Of a stretch of 5,502 nt of DNA, positions 1 through 5,409 are shown piece after piece. How positions within the stretch are numbered: the stretch's first letter is position 1; the number at the start of each line of letters is the position of its first letter. Position numbers and translations under genes: made by a program. The notes beneath the pieces are model-generated. The model was not told the DNA's origin. It saw only the letters and a list, made by a program, of their open reading frames with translations, and did not search any database. Source of the stretch: Candidatus Woesearchaeota archaeon (GTDB taxonomy: Archaea > Nanobdellota > Nanobdellia > Woesearchaeales > JACQNA01); assembly GCA_016203335.1 (NCBI GenBank), contig JACQNA010000025.1, positions 1 to 5,502 of the forward strand, given 5' to 3'.

Positions 1-22
1 GGTATATTCTGACAAGTATACC
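1..22. repeat. Short inverted repeat just past the radical SAM stop codon
   Basis: The arms GGTATA (1-6) and TATACC (17-22) are perfect inverted complements. Read as plus-strand RNA the stem can extend by a G-U and a U-A pair to 8 pairs around a 6-base loop. Read on the minus strand one inner pair is an A-C mismatch. It begins directly after the minus-strand stop codon at 23-25, so it could be a 3' hairpin or terminator of that gene, or of a convergent gene lying outside the window. The window starts on its first base, so the arms may be longer than can be seen. There is no T-run beside it inside the window. Confidence 0.35.
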
Positions 23-1225
23 TTACACAGGCACTCCAAAGAAGATATTATGTTTGCTTCTCACGATCTTAAGGGAAACGGTGCCAGATTCTTGCTTACC
101 ATCCCGCACTGAGATAACCCTGCCTTGGCTGCATGCAAGCTGCTCCCAGGAGAACCTTCCCGGAGAGATGATCTCTGCCTGGATGATGTCTCCGGTGCTG
201 AATGGCTTGGGAAGCTCCCTTGCCTTAATGATATGGTAATCAGCAGCTGACTTGATGAGCTTGAGCTGGTATTTCTCCTCAAGCCTGCGGAGGAACGCAT
301 AAAAATCATCCAGTGATGCTGCCTTGATAGGGTTTGCCCCATATTTGTACCAGAGGAAGTTCTGGATGCCGATATCCTTCTGGTGCGTGCCAGACAAGGA
401 AAGGTAAAAGGCTATGATTTCCTCAATATCCTGCTCATTAATGCCTGGCAGATAGACCGGTGCAATGATCAGGTCAGCCCGGTCCAGGATGTATTGCGCC
501 AGCTCCTTGATCCGCCGGATATTGTAATGCGTGCCGGCGATCCTGCGTGCAGTGGCATCAGTAAATGCATTGATAGAAAGGTTGAATCTGGTCAGCCCCG
601 CGGCAACAAGCTCATCTACCTTCTCATTGCTGAGCAGGGTGCCGTTGGTGTCAATAGAGATGATCTTGACTTGGGGAAAGGCAGCAACATCCCGAATCAG
701 CCCGGGAAGAGGCTGGTAAAACGTCGGTTCGCCCTGGGAAGCGATATGGATTTCTATGGGTGATATTCCCTTGAAGGCGATCACCTTGCCCAGCTCCTGC
801 ACCAGGTAATCCTTCTCCACAATAAAGTCTTTTTCCCGCCTGCTCTGGTCAACCGAGCAGTAGATGCAGAAGAGGTTGCAGCCAGTGATAGGCTTCACCT
901 CGATGACATTGGTCCCCCGGTCAATGATACCGAATGCCCCGCTGCCGATAAGGGGGATGCCGGAATGCTGATGGACGTACACTGCCTGCTTCTTGGTATA
1001 TTTGCTTTCCAGGCCCTGGAATGCCTGAACAAGCAGGGAGTTCAGCTTCCGCTCTGCCCGCTGCGGTGAAGCGGAAAAATGGAGCGCATGCCGCTCAACC
1101 CGGTATTTGCCAATCCTGGCCAGCTCATCAGGAGAGAGGAAAAAGTGAAAGTACTGCAAAAAGTCAGCCCGCACCCTCCCGTTCTGCTCGGTAAATGAAA
1201 GATCCTGGAACTGGATGGTTGCCAT
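23..1225 (-). CDS. Radical SAM Fe-S protein with TRAM-like C-terminal domain (COG2100-like)
   Basis: This 400-residue protein is a radical SAM enzyme, a class that uses a 4Fe-4S cluster to cleave S-adenosylmethionine and start radical chemistry. The cluster-binding CxxxCxxC motif is CNLFCIYC (C116, C120, C123). The SAM-binding GEP motif follows at 165-167, and DTNGT at 192-196 fits the next strand of the barrel. Residues about 340-400 look like a small beta-barrel TRAM domain, ending in a KHNIFF stretch; TRAM domains usually bind RNA. The overall pattern recalls the uncharacterised archaeal group COG2100, so the substrate is unknown; a tRNA or rRNA substrate is my inference from TRAM alone. 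I chose the ATG at 1225 over one at 1282. The 1225 start lies about 28 bases from a TATA box, whereas the longer form would read through that TATA box and into the divergent GINS gene. The protein is complete and transcribed away from the rest of the window. Confidence 0.85.
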   Translation of the reverse strand: MATIQFQDLSFTEQNGRVRADFLQYFHFFLSPDELARIGKYRVERHALHFSASPQRAERKLNSLLVQAFQGLESKYTKKQAVYVHQHSGIPLIGSGAFGIIDRGTNVIEVKPITGCNLFCIYCSVDQSRREKDFIVEKDYLVQELGKVIAFKGISPIEIHIASQGEPTFYQPLPGLIRDVAAFPQVKIISIDTNGTLLSNEKVDELVAAGLTRFNLSINAFTDATARRIAGTHYNIRRIKELAQYILDRADLIIAPVYLPGINEQDIEEIIAFYLSLSGTHQKDIGIQNFLWYKYGANPIKAASLDDFYAFLRRLEEKYQLKLIKSAADYHIIKARELPKPFSTGDIIQAEIISPGRFSWEQLACSQGRVISVRDGKQESGTVSLKIVRSKHNIFFGVPV

Positions 1226-1247
1226 GAAATAGGGGTGGGGCGCAATA

Positions 1248-1259
1248 ATATTTAAATAT
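1248..1259. promoter_or_regulatory. Palindromic TATA box shared by the divergent radical SAM and GINS genes
   Basis: ATATTTAAATAT is a perfect 12-bp palindrome in the only AT-rich patch of the 55-base intergenic space. Its centre is about 27.5 bases from the plus-strand ATG at 1281 and about 28.5 bases from the minus-strand ATG at 1225. Archaeal transcription usually begins about 25-28 bases past the TATA centre, so both genes would give leaderless or nearly leaderless mRNAs. No second TATA-like run is visible. Neither flank shows a clear purine-rich BRE, so direction is not obviously biased. Confidence 0.75.
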
Positions 1260-1280
1260 GCAGGTCTTTCTTGCATAGGC

Positions 1281-1934
1281 ATGGGGGATATCCAGATTAC
1301 CTATGAGGCGCTCTTTGAGATTGAGCGCCGGGAGAAGGAGAAGAAAGAGCTGCAGAAGCTGGATCCGGATTTCATGGAGCAGCTGGGGCGCTATCTCTCG
1401 GAAAAGGAAGCGATGGTGGCAAAGCAGCGGAATGCCCCGGACCTGTTTGCGTTTGACGAGCAGAAGAAAGGCCTGAACCAGGTGGAAAGCATCAAGAGGC
1501 TGGTAACCAGCCTCTACGACCTGAGGGAAAAAAAGATTATTGCCAGTGCAGCGAATAAGGCGCGGCTCAGCACCGCCATGATAAATCCAGCAGCATTCCT
1601 TCCCCTGGAGAAAGAGCTGTTTGAGCAGCTGGTTGCCCTGTTAAGCCATGTCCGGGAGCAGGCATTAGGGAAGGTTATGCATTATTCCCGCCCGCCAGAA
1701 GAGCCAAAGCAGCAGGAGAAGCAGGATACAAGTGATGTTTCCGCGCCGCTGCCAGAGTCTCCCACTAAGACAGTCCGGTTTACCCATCCAGTTCCCAGGT
1801 TTCTCGGCACCAGCATGGAAACCTTTGGCCCCTATGAGCCAGAGGACATCGCTGCCCTGCCCAGGGAGATCGTGCAGGCATTGGTCAGCAGAGGAAGGGC
1901 AGAGGAGATTGAGAGCAGCGGGGCAGGGGTATGA
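1281..1934 (+). CDS. gins15: Archaeal GINS subunit, Gins51 (GINS15) type
   Basis: This 217-residue protein is a subunit of GINS, which joins MCM and a Cdc45/GAN-like protein in the archaeal replicative helicase. The alpha-helical A domain comes first (about 1-130). It has the charged start YEALFEIERREKEKKEL, a helix with SLYDLREKKI (77-86), and LPLEKELFEQLVALL (107-121), as is usual for archaeal GINS. A polar linker rich in Pro, Glu and Gln (about 135-163) leads to a small beta-rich B domain (about 164-210) with VRFTHPVPRFLG, FGPYEPEDIAALP and SRGRAEEI. The A-then-B order indicates Gins51 rather than Gins23. The start at 1281 is favoured by the TATA box about 27 bases upstream, which implies a leaderless mRNA. 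The stop overlaps the next gene in ATGA, so the two are probably cotranscribed and translationally coupled. Confidence 0.88.
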   Translation: MGDIQITYEALFEIERREKEKKELQKLDPDFMEQLGRYLSEKEAMVAKQRNAPDLFAFDEQKKGLNQVESIKRLVTSLYDLREKKIIASAANKARLSTAMINPAAFLPLEKELFEQLVALLSHVREQALGKVMHYSRPPEEPKQQEKQDTSDVSAPLPESPTKTVRFTHPVPRFLGTSMETFGPYEPEDIAALPREIVQALVSRGRAEEIESSGAGV

Positions 1935-3073
1935 GATATAAGATGTTGTTGCTTGTGGGAACACTCCTGGTATTCTTCTCCGCCGCGGAAATTGTCAGCA
2001 GGATAGCGCTCCACCCTCCGCAGGATATTGAGCTGGTAGGGGTAGAACAGTACCAACCCAATCAGAGCAGCCTCAATGAGGAGCCGGTGATAGTATTCAA
2101 GGGTACCCATAAGACGCTCTATAATTATCCGGGGACCGGCGCCCGGCTACGGCCAAATACCTGGGGAATAATCAAGGATCATAGTGTCAGCCATCGTACT
2201 GTTGATATCCGGACAAATGCATTGGGCTACCGGAACCGGGAGATTGGCAAGAAGAACGCAACAAGGATACTTGTGCTCGGCGATTCCATTACCCTGGCTG
2301 ATTATGTGCAGGAGAATGAGACATATGTGCGGCAGCTGGAAAAGATGCTCCAGGAGTCAGGCAAGGATGTTGAGGTAATCAATGCCGGTGTTGGTGCCAT
2401 TAATCTCGCAGAAGAGTTTGCAATTCTCCTCGAGACAGGCAGGTCTGTGGATCCAGACATGGTGCTGATTGGATTGTATCTGAATGATGCCTCGGAATCC
2501 TTTGCATTCCAAACCAGCTCGCTGGGAATGCTTTCGTACAGCCGGTTTCTCTCGTGGGCAGTGAGAAGCATAGAGAAAGCATACCGGGTGAGCCTGATGA
2601 AGCGGCGTTCCCTGCAGCCCATAGACAAAGAAGCAAGGGAGAAATTTGCGCAAGCCAACGAGCACGCTGACGGCATTACCTGGCGGAAGTCAGAGCTACG
2701 GCTCAACCAGATGATTATTGATGACTGGGCCGACTGGGGCTATGCATGGAGCGGGAATGCATGGGAAAGGATAGCAGGCATCATGGAAGAATTCCAGCGG
2801 ATAGGAAAGGAAGACGGATTCTTGGTTGTAGTTGTGCTCTTTCCGGTGAGATACCAGGTCGAAAGTGAGTACCTCAATGCAGTGCCGCAGCAGCAGTTTA
2901 ATGCAACCATGGCCGGGCTGGGCATTCCGCACCTGGACCTGCTTCCGGAGCTTCGCCAGGCATACCGCACGGCAAACGAGAGCCCGTATTATGATCACGC
3001 GCACTACACCGTGCCCGGCAATCAGGTAGTTGCTGGCCTGATAAGCGCATTCCTTGCGCCTCTCGCCCAATAA
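1931..3073 (+). CDS. Membrane-anchored SGNH/GDSL-family hydrolase
   Basis: This 380-residue protein looks like an SGNH hydrolase, a family of serine esterases, lipases and O-acyl/acetyl hydrolases. After a short basic start, residues 5-27 form one hydrophobic segment, a likely signal anchor that would put the catalytic domain outside the membrane. The family blocks are present in order: block I LVLGDSIT with nucleophile S119, block II NAGVG with oxyanion G153, block III LYLND with N185, and block V DHAH with D355 and H358. A linker at about 60-105 contains RPNTWG and TNALGYRNRE, which I associate with cell-surface SGNH proteins. A Trp-rich stretch (251-279) lies between blocks III and V. The likely job is removing or adding acyl groups on surface glycans or lipids, but the substrate cannot be read from sequence. 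It starts inside the GINS stop codon (ATGA); an in-frame ATG at 1943 is a possible alternative start. No strong Shine-Dalgarno motif is visible, so coupling to GINS translation is plausible. Confidence 0.82.
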   Translation: MRYKMLLLVGTLLVFFSAAEIVSRIALHPPQDIELVGVEQYQPNQSSLNEEPVIVFKGTHKTLYNYPGTGARLRPNTWGIIKDHSVSHRTVDIRTNALGYRNREIGKKNATRILVLGDSITLADYVQENETYVRQLEKMLQESGKDVEVINAGVGAINLAEEFAILLETGRSVDPDMVLIGLYLNDASESFAFQTSSLGMLSYSRFLSWAVRSIEKAYRVSLMKRRSLQPIDKEAREKFAQANEHADGITWRKSELRLNQMIIDDWADWGYAWSGNAWERIAGIMEEFQRIGKEDGFLVVVVLFPVRYQVESEYLNAVPQQQFNATMAGLGIPHLDLLPELRQAYRTANESPYYDHAHYTVPGNQVVAGLISAFLAPLAQ

Positions 3074-3078
3074 CAACG

Positions 3079-3088
3079 TTTATAAATA
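3079..3088 (+). promoter_or_regulatory. TATA box of the L44e-S27e-aIF2 alpha-Nop10-PAC2 operon
   Basis: TTTATAAATA begins five bases after the stop codon of the SGNH gene and is centred about 26 bases before the L44e ATG at 3109. This spacing predicts initiation at or next to the ATG, hence a leaderless mRNA, and no Shine-Dalgarno motif lies ahead of L44e. It makes the translation operon independent of the GINS/SGNH transcript, although read-through from upstream is possible because no terminator is visible. Confidence 0.75.
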
Positions 3089-3108
3089 CCCTGCTGCTCC
3101 CCTTCCAT

Positions 3109-3417
3109 ATGAAAATCCCGAAAACGCAGCAGCGATACTGTCCCTTCTGCAAGAAGCATACCGAGCATAAGGTTGCTGCAGCAAAGAAGCGCAATGCCTC
3201 TCCGATGAGCAGGGGCTCAAAATACCGGGCGCGGAAGCGCGGGCTTGCCCGGGGCACGGGAAACCGGGGCAGATACTCAAGAAAGGCGATCGGCAAGTGG
3301 AAGATGTCTGGCAAGAAATCATCAAAGAAGACCGACCTCCGCTTTGAGTGCAAGGTGTGCAAGAAGTCGCATATGCAGGGCAGCGGGGTCCGGGCAAAGA
3401 GAGTTGAGTTTGTATGA
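3109..3417 (+). CDS. rpl44e: Large-subunit ribosomal protein L44e (eL42)
   Basis: This 102-residue, highly basic protein matches archaeal/eukaryotic ribosomal protein L44e (eL42 in the unified naming), which sits near the tRNA exit site of the 50S subunit. It opens with the typical MKIPKTQQRYCPFCKKHTEHKV. Zinc ligands are expected at C11 and C14 and at C81 and C84 (CKVC). The middle carries the conserved RKRGLARGTGNRGRYSRK run, followed by KWKMSGKKSSKKTDLRFEC. It ends in RAKRVEFV, so it is full length, slightly longer than the roughly 92-97 residues of many archaeal homologues. It is the first gene of the operon, starts about 26 bases after a TATA box, and its stop overlaps the S27e start by 4 bases. 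Confidence 0.97.
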   Translation: MKIPKTQQRYCPFCKKHTEHKVAAAKKRNASPMSRGSKYRARKRGLARGTGNRGRYSRKAIGKWKMSGKKSSKKTDLRFECKVCKKSHMQGSGVRAKRVEFV

Positions 3418-3608
3418 GCATGAGAATGAGCATACGGGAGCCGGATTCAAAATTCATTAAGATACGCTGCCCGAAGTGCAAGAATGAGCAGGTGATGTTC
3501 GGCAAGGCGGCAGTGACAGTAAAATGCCTGGTCTGCGAGAAGGTCCTGGCAAAGCCAACCGGCGGAAAGGCAAAAGTCAAGGCGCAGGTTCTCGAGGTGC
3601 TGGAATAG
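3414..3608 (+). CDS. rps27e: Small-subunit ribosomal protein S27e (eS27)
   Basis: This 64-residue zinc-ribbon protein of the 30S subunit is recognised by CPKC (C19, C22), CLVC (C38, C41) and the conserved tail LAKPTGGKAKVKAQVLEVLE. Three in-frame ATG codons lie within 15 bases (3414, 3420, 3426). I chose the first because it overlaps the L44e stop in ATGA, the arrangement used elsewhere in this window. The other two would remove only 2 or 4 residues ahead of the core, and no Shine-Dalgarno motif decides between them. L44e followed by S27e is a very common archaeal gene pair. Confidence 0.96.
   Translation: MSMRMSIREPDSKFIKIRCPKCKNEQVMFGKAAVTVKCLVCEKVLAKPTGGKAKVKAQVLEVLE
3594..3599 (+). promoter_or_regulatory. 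Shine-Dalgarno motif for aIF2 alpha
   Basis: GAGGTG matches the complement of the archaeal 16S rRNA 3' end and lies inside the last codons of S27e. It is 11 bases before the ATG at 3611 and 17 before the ATG at 3617, so it favours the earlier start. Confidence 0.5.
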
Positions 3609-3610
3609 GA

Positions 3611-4390
3611 ATGGTCATGCAAGCCGAGAAACAAAAGCTTCCCGATGAGGATGAGCTGGTCCTGTGCACGGTTACCAAGATTCAGATGAATTCTGTGTTC
3701 GTCCATCTTGACGAATATGGCTGCGGCGGCATGATCCACATATCAGAGATATCTCCGGGGAGGATCAGGAACATCAGGGAGCATGTGAAAGAGGGCACGA
3801 AGATTGTCTGCAAGGTGCTCCGCGTCAACAAGGAGCGTGGCCACATTGACCTGAGCCTGCGCCGTGTTACCCAGTCAGAGCGCCGGCAGAAGAGCGAGGA
3901 GCTCAAGCTCGGGCAGAAAGCAAAAAAAATCATCGAGTTGATTGCAGCACAGCTGAAGAAAGACAAAAACCAGCTGGAGGAGATGCTTGCAGCAGCAGCC
4001 GCGAAGAAATACCGGAGCCTGCACCTCTTCTTCAAGGCGATAGCTGCAAAAGAGGTGAGCGCAACAAACCTGCAGCTGCCCCAGGATGTCGCGGCAGCAG
4101 TGGATGAGCTGGTGGCAGTGCGGATGAAGCCTGCCGAGGCAGTGGTCAAGCGCCGTTTTATACTTCAGTCATATGAGCCGGGGGGTGTTGAGGATATCAA
4201 GCACGCCCTCATGAAGGCAAAGCAGCTGCACAGCGCCACGAGCATATTGTATGAGGGGGCGGGCCGCTATAAGGCAACCATTACCGGCCCGGAATACAAG
4301 GGAGTAGAGAAGCTCATGCAGCAGGTGACTGACATCATCAGTAAGGAGATAATCAGGAAGAACGGGAGAGTGGAGGTCCTGAAAGAATGA
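3611..4390 (+). CDS. eif2a: Translation initiation factor aIF2 subunit alpha
   Basis: This 259-residue protein is the alpha subunit of aIF2, the GTP-dependent heterotrimer that brings initiator Met-tRNA to the small ribosomal subunit. Residues about 14-85 form the S1-type RNA-binding barrel, with GMIHISEIS (40-48), REHVKEG (56-62) and the hallmark RVNKERGHIDLSLRRV (71-86). A helical middle domain (about 90-180) includes an alanine-rich stretch (127-131). The C-terminal alpha/beta domain (about 182-259), which contacts the gamma subunit, contains GAGRYKATITGPEYKGVEKLM. S48 is at the position matching the regulatory Ser51 of eukaryotic eIF2 alpha. The frame stays open upstream to an ATG at 3524, but those residues are the S27e gene read out of frame and are Arg/Gly-rich. 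The ATG at 3611, two bases after the S27e stop, gives the usual family length; 3617 is a close alternative. The stop overlaps the Nop10 start in ATGA. Confidence 0.96.
   Translation: MVMQAEKQKLPDEDELVLCTVTKIQMNSVFVHLDEYGCGGMIHISEISPGRIRNIREHVKEGTKIVCKVLRVNKERGHIDLSLRRVTQSERRQKSEELKLGQKAKKIIELIAAQLKKDKNQLEEMLAAAAAKKYRSLHLFFKAIAAKEVSATNLQLPQDVAAAVDELVAVRMKPAEAVVKRRFILQSYEPGGVEDIKHALMKAKQLHSATSILYEGAGRYKATITGPEYKGVEKLMQQVTDIISKEIIRKNGRVEVLKE
4372..4377 (+). promoter_or_regulatory. Strong Shine-Dalgarno motif for Nop10
   Basis: GGAGGT, a consensus archaeal ribosome-binding site, lies 9 bases before the Nop10 ATG at 4387, inside the end of the aIF2 alpha gene. It is the clearest Shine-Dalgarno motif in the window and supports this very small gene being translated. 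Confidence 0.7.
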
Positions 4391-4557
4391 AGCGCATCCG
4401 CAGGTGCATGGTATGCGGAGCCTACATGCTGAAGACGGCGTGCTGCGGCGCAGCGACAGCGCCAGTCTCCCCGCCAAAGTATTCCCCGGAAGACAAATAT
4501 GCAGGATACCGCCGGAAGGCAAAAGAGCACATATACCAGCAGCGGGGCATGCTCTAA
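4387..4557 (+). CDS. nop10: H/ACA RNP component Nop10, with a shortened second Cys knuckle
   Basis: This 56-residue protein, found by reading the frame between aIF2 alpha and PAC2, is Nop10. Nop10 binds the pseudouridine synthase Cbf5 and helps place the guide RNA in H/ACA pseudouridylation complexes. It begins MKRIRRCMVCGAYMLK, with the first zinc knuckle at C7 and C10. It continues to the conserved Cbf5-binding part PPKYSPEDKYAGYRRKAK (29-46). Most archaeal homologues have a second CxxC about ten residues after the first; here only adjacent C19-C20 followed by Gly is present, so two intervening residues appear lost. The ATG overlaps the aIF2 alpha stop (ATGA) and follows a GGAGGT motif. The TAA at 4555-4557 abuts the PAC2 ATG. 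aIF2 alpha followed by Nop10 is a standard archaeal order, which backs the call despite the short length. Confidence 0.93.
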   Translation: MKRIRRCMVCGAYMLKTACCGAATAPVSPPKYSPEDKYAGYRRKAKEHIYQQRGML

Positions 4558-5349
4558 ATGTGGAAAGTGACAAAGAGCGGCACGCTGCAAAAGCTGCGCC
4601 AGCCCGTGCTGATCGAGGGGCTGCCGGGCATCGGCAATGTCGGCAAGATTGTCGTTGATTTTCTCATCGAGGAGCTCAAGGCAGAAAAGGCCTGCGAATT
4701 CTTCTCGTATACCTTTCCGCATGCGGTGTTTGTGAATGAGGAGAACATGGTGGAGCTGCCGAGCATCGAGATGTATGCGAAGCGGTTTGATGGCAAGCAG
4801 AGGGATCTGCTGCTCCTTGCCGGCGACGTCCAGCCGGTTGACGAGCAGAGCTCGTATGCGTTTTCCGAGAAGGTTCTGGATATCTGCCAGGAATACGGCT
4901 GCAGCCAGATTATCACTTTAGGGGGGATTGGCCTCCCTGCTATCCCCAAGGTGCCGCGCATCTACTGCACCGGCAACTCCAAAAGGCTCATCAGCGAGTT
5001 CAAAAGAAGGGGGGTGAACACCAGCCTGTACGGGATTGTCGGCCCGATTGTGGGAGTTTCCGGCCTGCTGCTTGGCCTGGGAAAACAGAGGAAAATCCCG
5101 GCAGTGGGCTTGCTGGCAGAGACCTACCACCACCCGATGTATCTCGGGGTGAAAGGGGCAAAAGAGATGCTCAAGGTGCTGGACAAGAGCCTTCAGCTGC
5201 GCATCAATCTGAAGGAGCTGGAGAGGGAGATTGCCCGGATTGAAGAGGAGATGATCAAGAAATCAAAGGAATTTGGGCAGGTGGCAAAGCAGTCCGCGCT
5301 CCGCAAGCTGAAAGGAAAGCTGGGTGACGAGATGGAGTATATTGGATAG
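4558..5349 (+). CDS. PAC2-family protein (archaeal proteasome-assembly-chaperone homologue)
   Basis: This 263-residue protein belongs to the PAC2 family, whose eukaryotic members chaperone assembly of the 20S proteasome and whose archaeal members (PbaA/PbaB-like) can bind proteasome core particles. Family signatures are the N-terminal PVLIEGLPGIGNVGK (16-30), LLLLAGDVQP (84-93), a Gly-rich IITLGGIGLP (118-127), YGIVGPIVGVSGLLLGLG (158-175) and GLLAETYHHPMYLG (184-197). The C-terminal part (about 217-240) is a charged helix likely to form a coiled coil. The final residues are EYIG; the Tyr is third from the end, so this is not an exact HbYX proteasome-docking motif. Its start codon directly follows the Nop10 stop with no spacer or Shine-Dalgarno motif, suggesting translation by reinitiation. 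It ends the operon, and its presence after Nop10 is common in archaea. A role in proteasome assembly here is inferred from the family. Confidence 0.9.
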   Translation: MWKVTKSGTLQKLRQPVLIEGLPGIGNVGKIVVDFLIEELKAEKACEFFSYTFPHAVFVNEENMVELPSIEMYAKRFDGKQRDLLLLAGDVQPVDEQSSYAFSEKVLDICQEYGCSQIITLGGIGLPAIPKVPRIYCTGNSKRLISEFKRRGVNTSLYGIVGPIVGVSGLLLGLGKQRKIPAVGLLAETYHHPMYLGVKGAKEMLKVLDKSLQLRINLKELEREIARIEEEMIKKSKEFGQVAKQSALRKLKGKLGDEMEYIG

Positions 5350-5359
5350 TAACTGAAAG

Positions 5360-5409
5360 CCAATGGGGGTTGGTGCGAAAATCAGTGCTTATGCGTGTCT
5401 GCCCATTGG
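5360..5409. repeat. Perfect 8-bp inverted repeat after the PAC2 gene
   Basis: CCAATGGG (5360-5367) and CCCATTGG (5402-5409) are exact inverted complements separated by 34 bases; a G-U pair would add one more outer pair in RNA. It begins 11 bases after the PAC2 stop codon. There is no T-run after it, so it is not a typical terminator. Its pairing interleaves with the longer inverted repeat at 5373-5502, so both could form together only as a pseudoknot. Confidence 0.45.

Noticed and set aside
1226..1282. Longer N-terminus for the radical SAM gene, starting at 1282
   Set aside because: It would add 19 residues encoded across the TATA box and into the divergent GINS start. The ATG at 1225 sits at the expected distance from the TATA box.
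3524..3610. 29-residue upstream extension of the aIF2 alpha frame
   Set aside because: The extra residues are the S27e coding sequence in another frame and resemble no aIF2 alpha N-terminus; the start at 3611 gives the usual length.
3080..3739. 219-codon minus-strand open frame opposite L44e and S27e
   Set aside because: It is antisense to well-supported ribosomal protein genes and its translation has no family features; it reflects GC-rich codon use on the other strand.
3982..4006. GCAGCAGC-rich stretch as a possible microsatellite
   Set aside because: It encodes the alanine run in the helical domain of aIF2 alpha and is explained by coding sequence.
4618..4647. Walker A (P-loop) look-alike GLPGIGNVGK in the PAC2 protein
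   Set aside because: It lacks the GK[ST] ending and is the standard PAC2 N-terminal signature, so no nucleotide binding is claimed.
5335..5346. C-terminal HbYX proteasome-docking motif in the PAC2 protein
   Set aside because: The protein ends EYIG; the tyrosine is third from the end instead of second, so the motif is not met.
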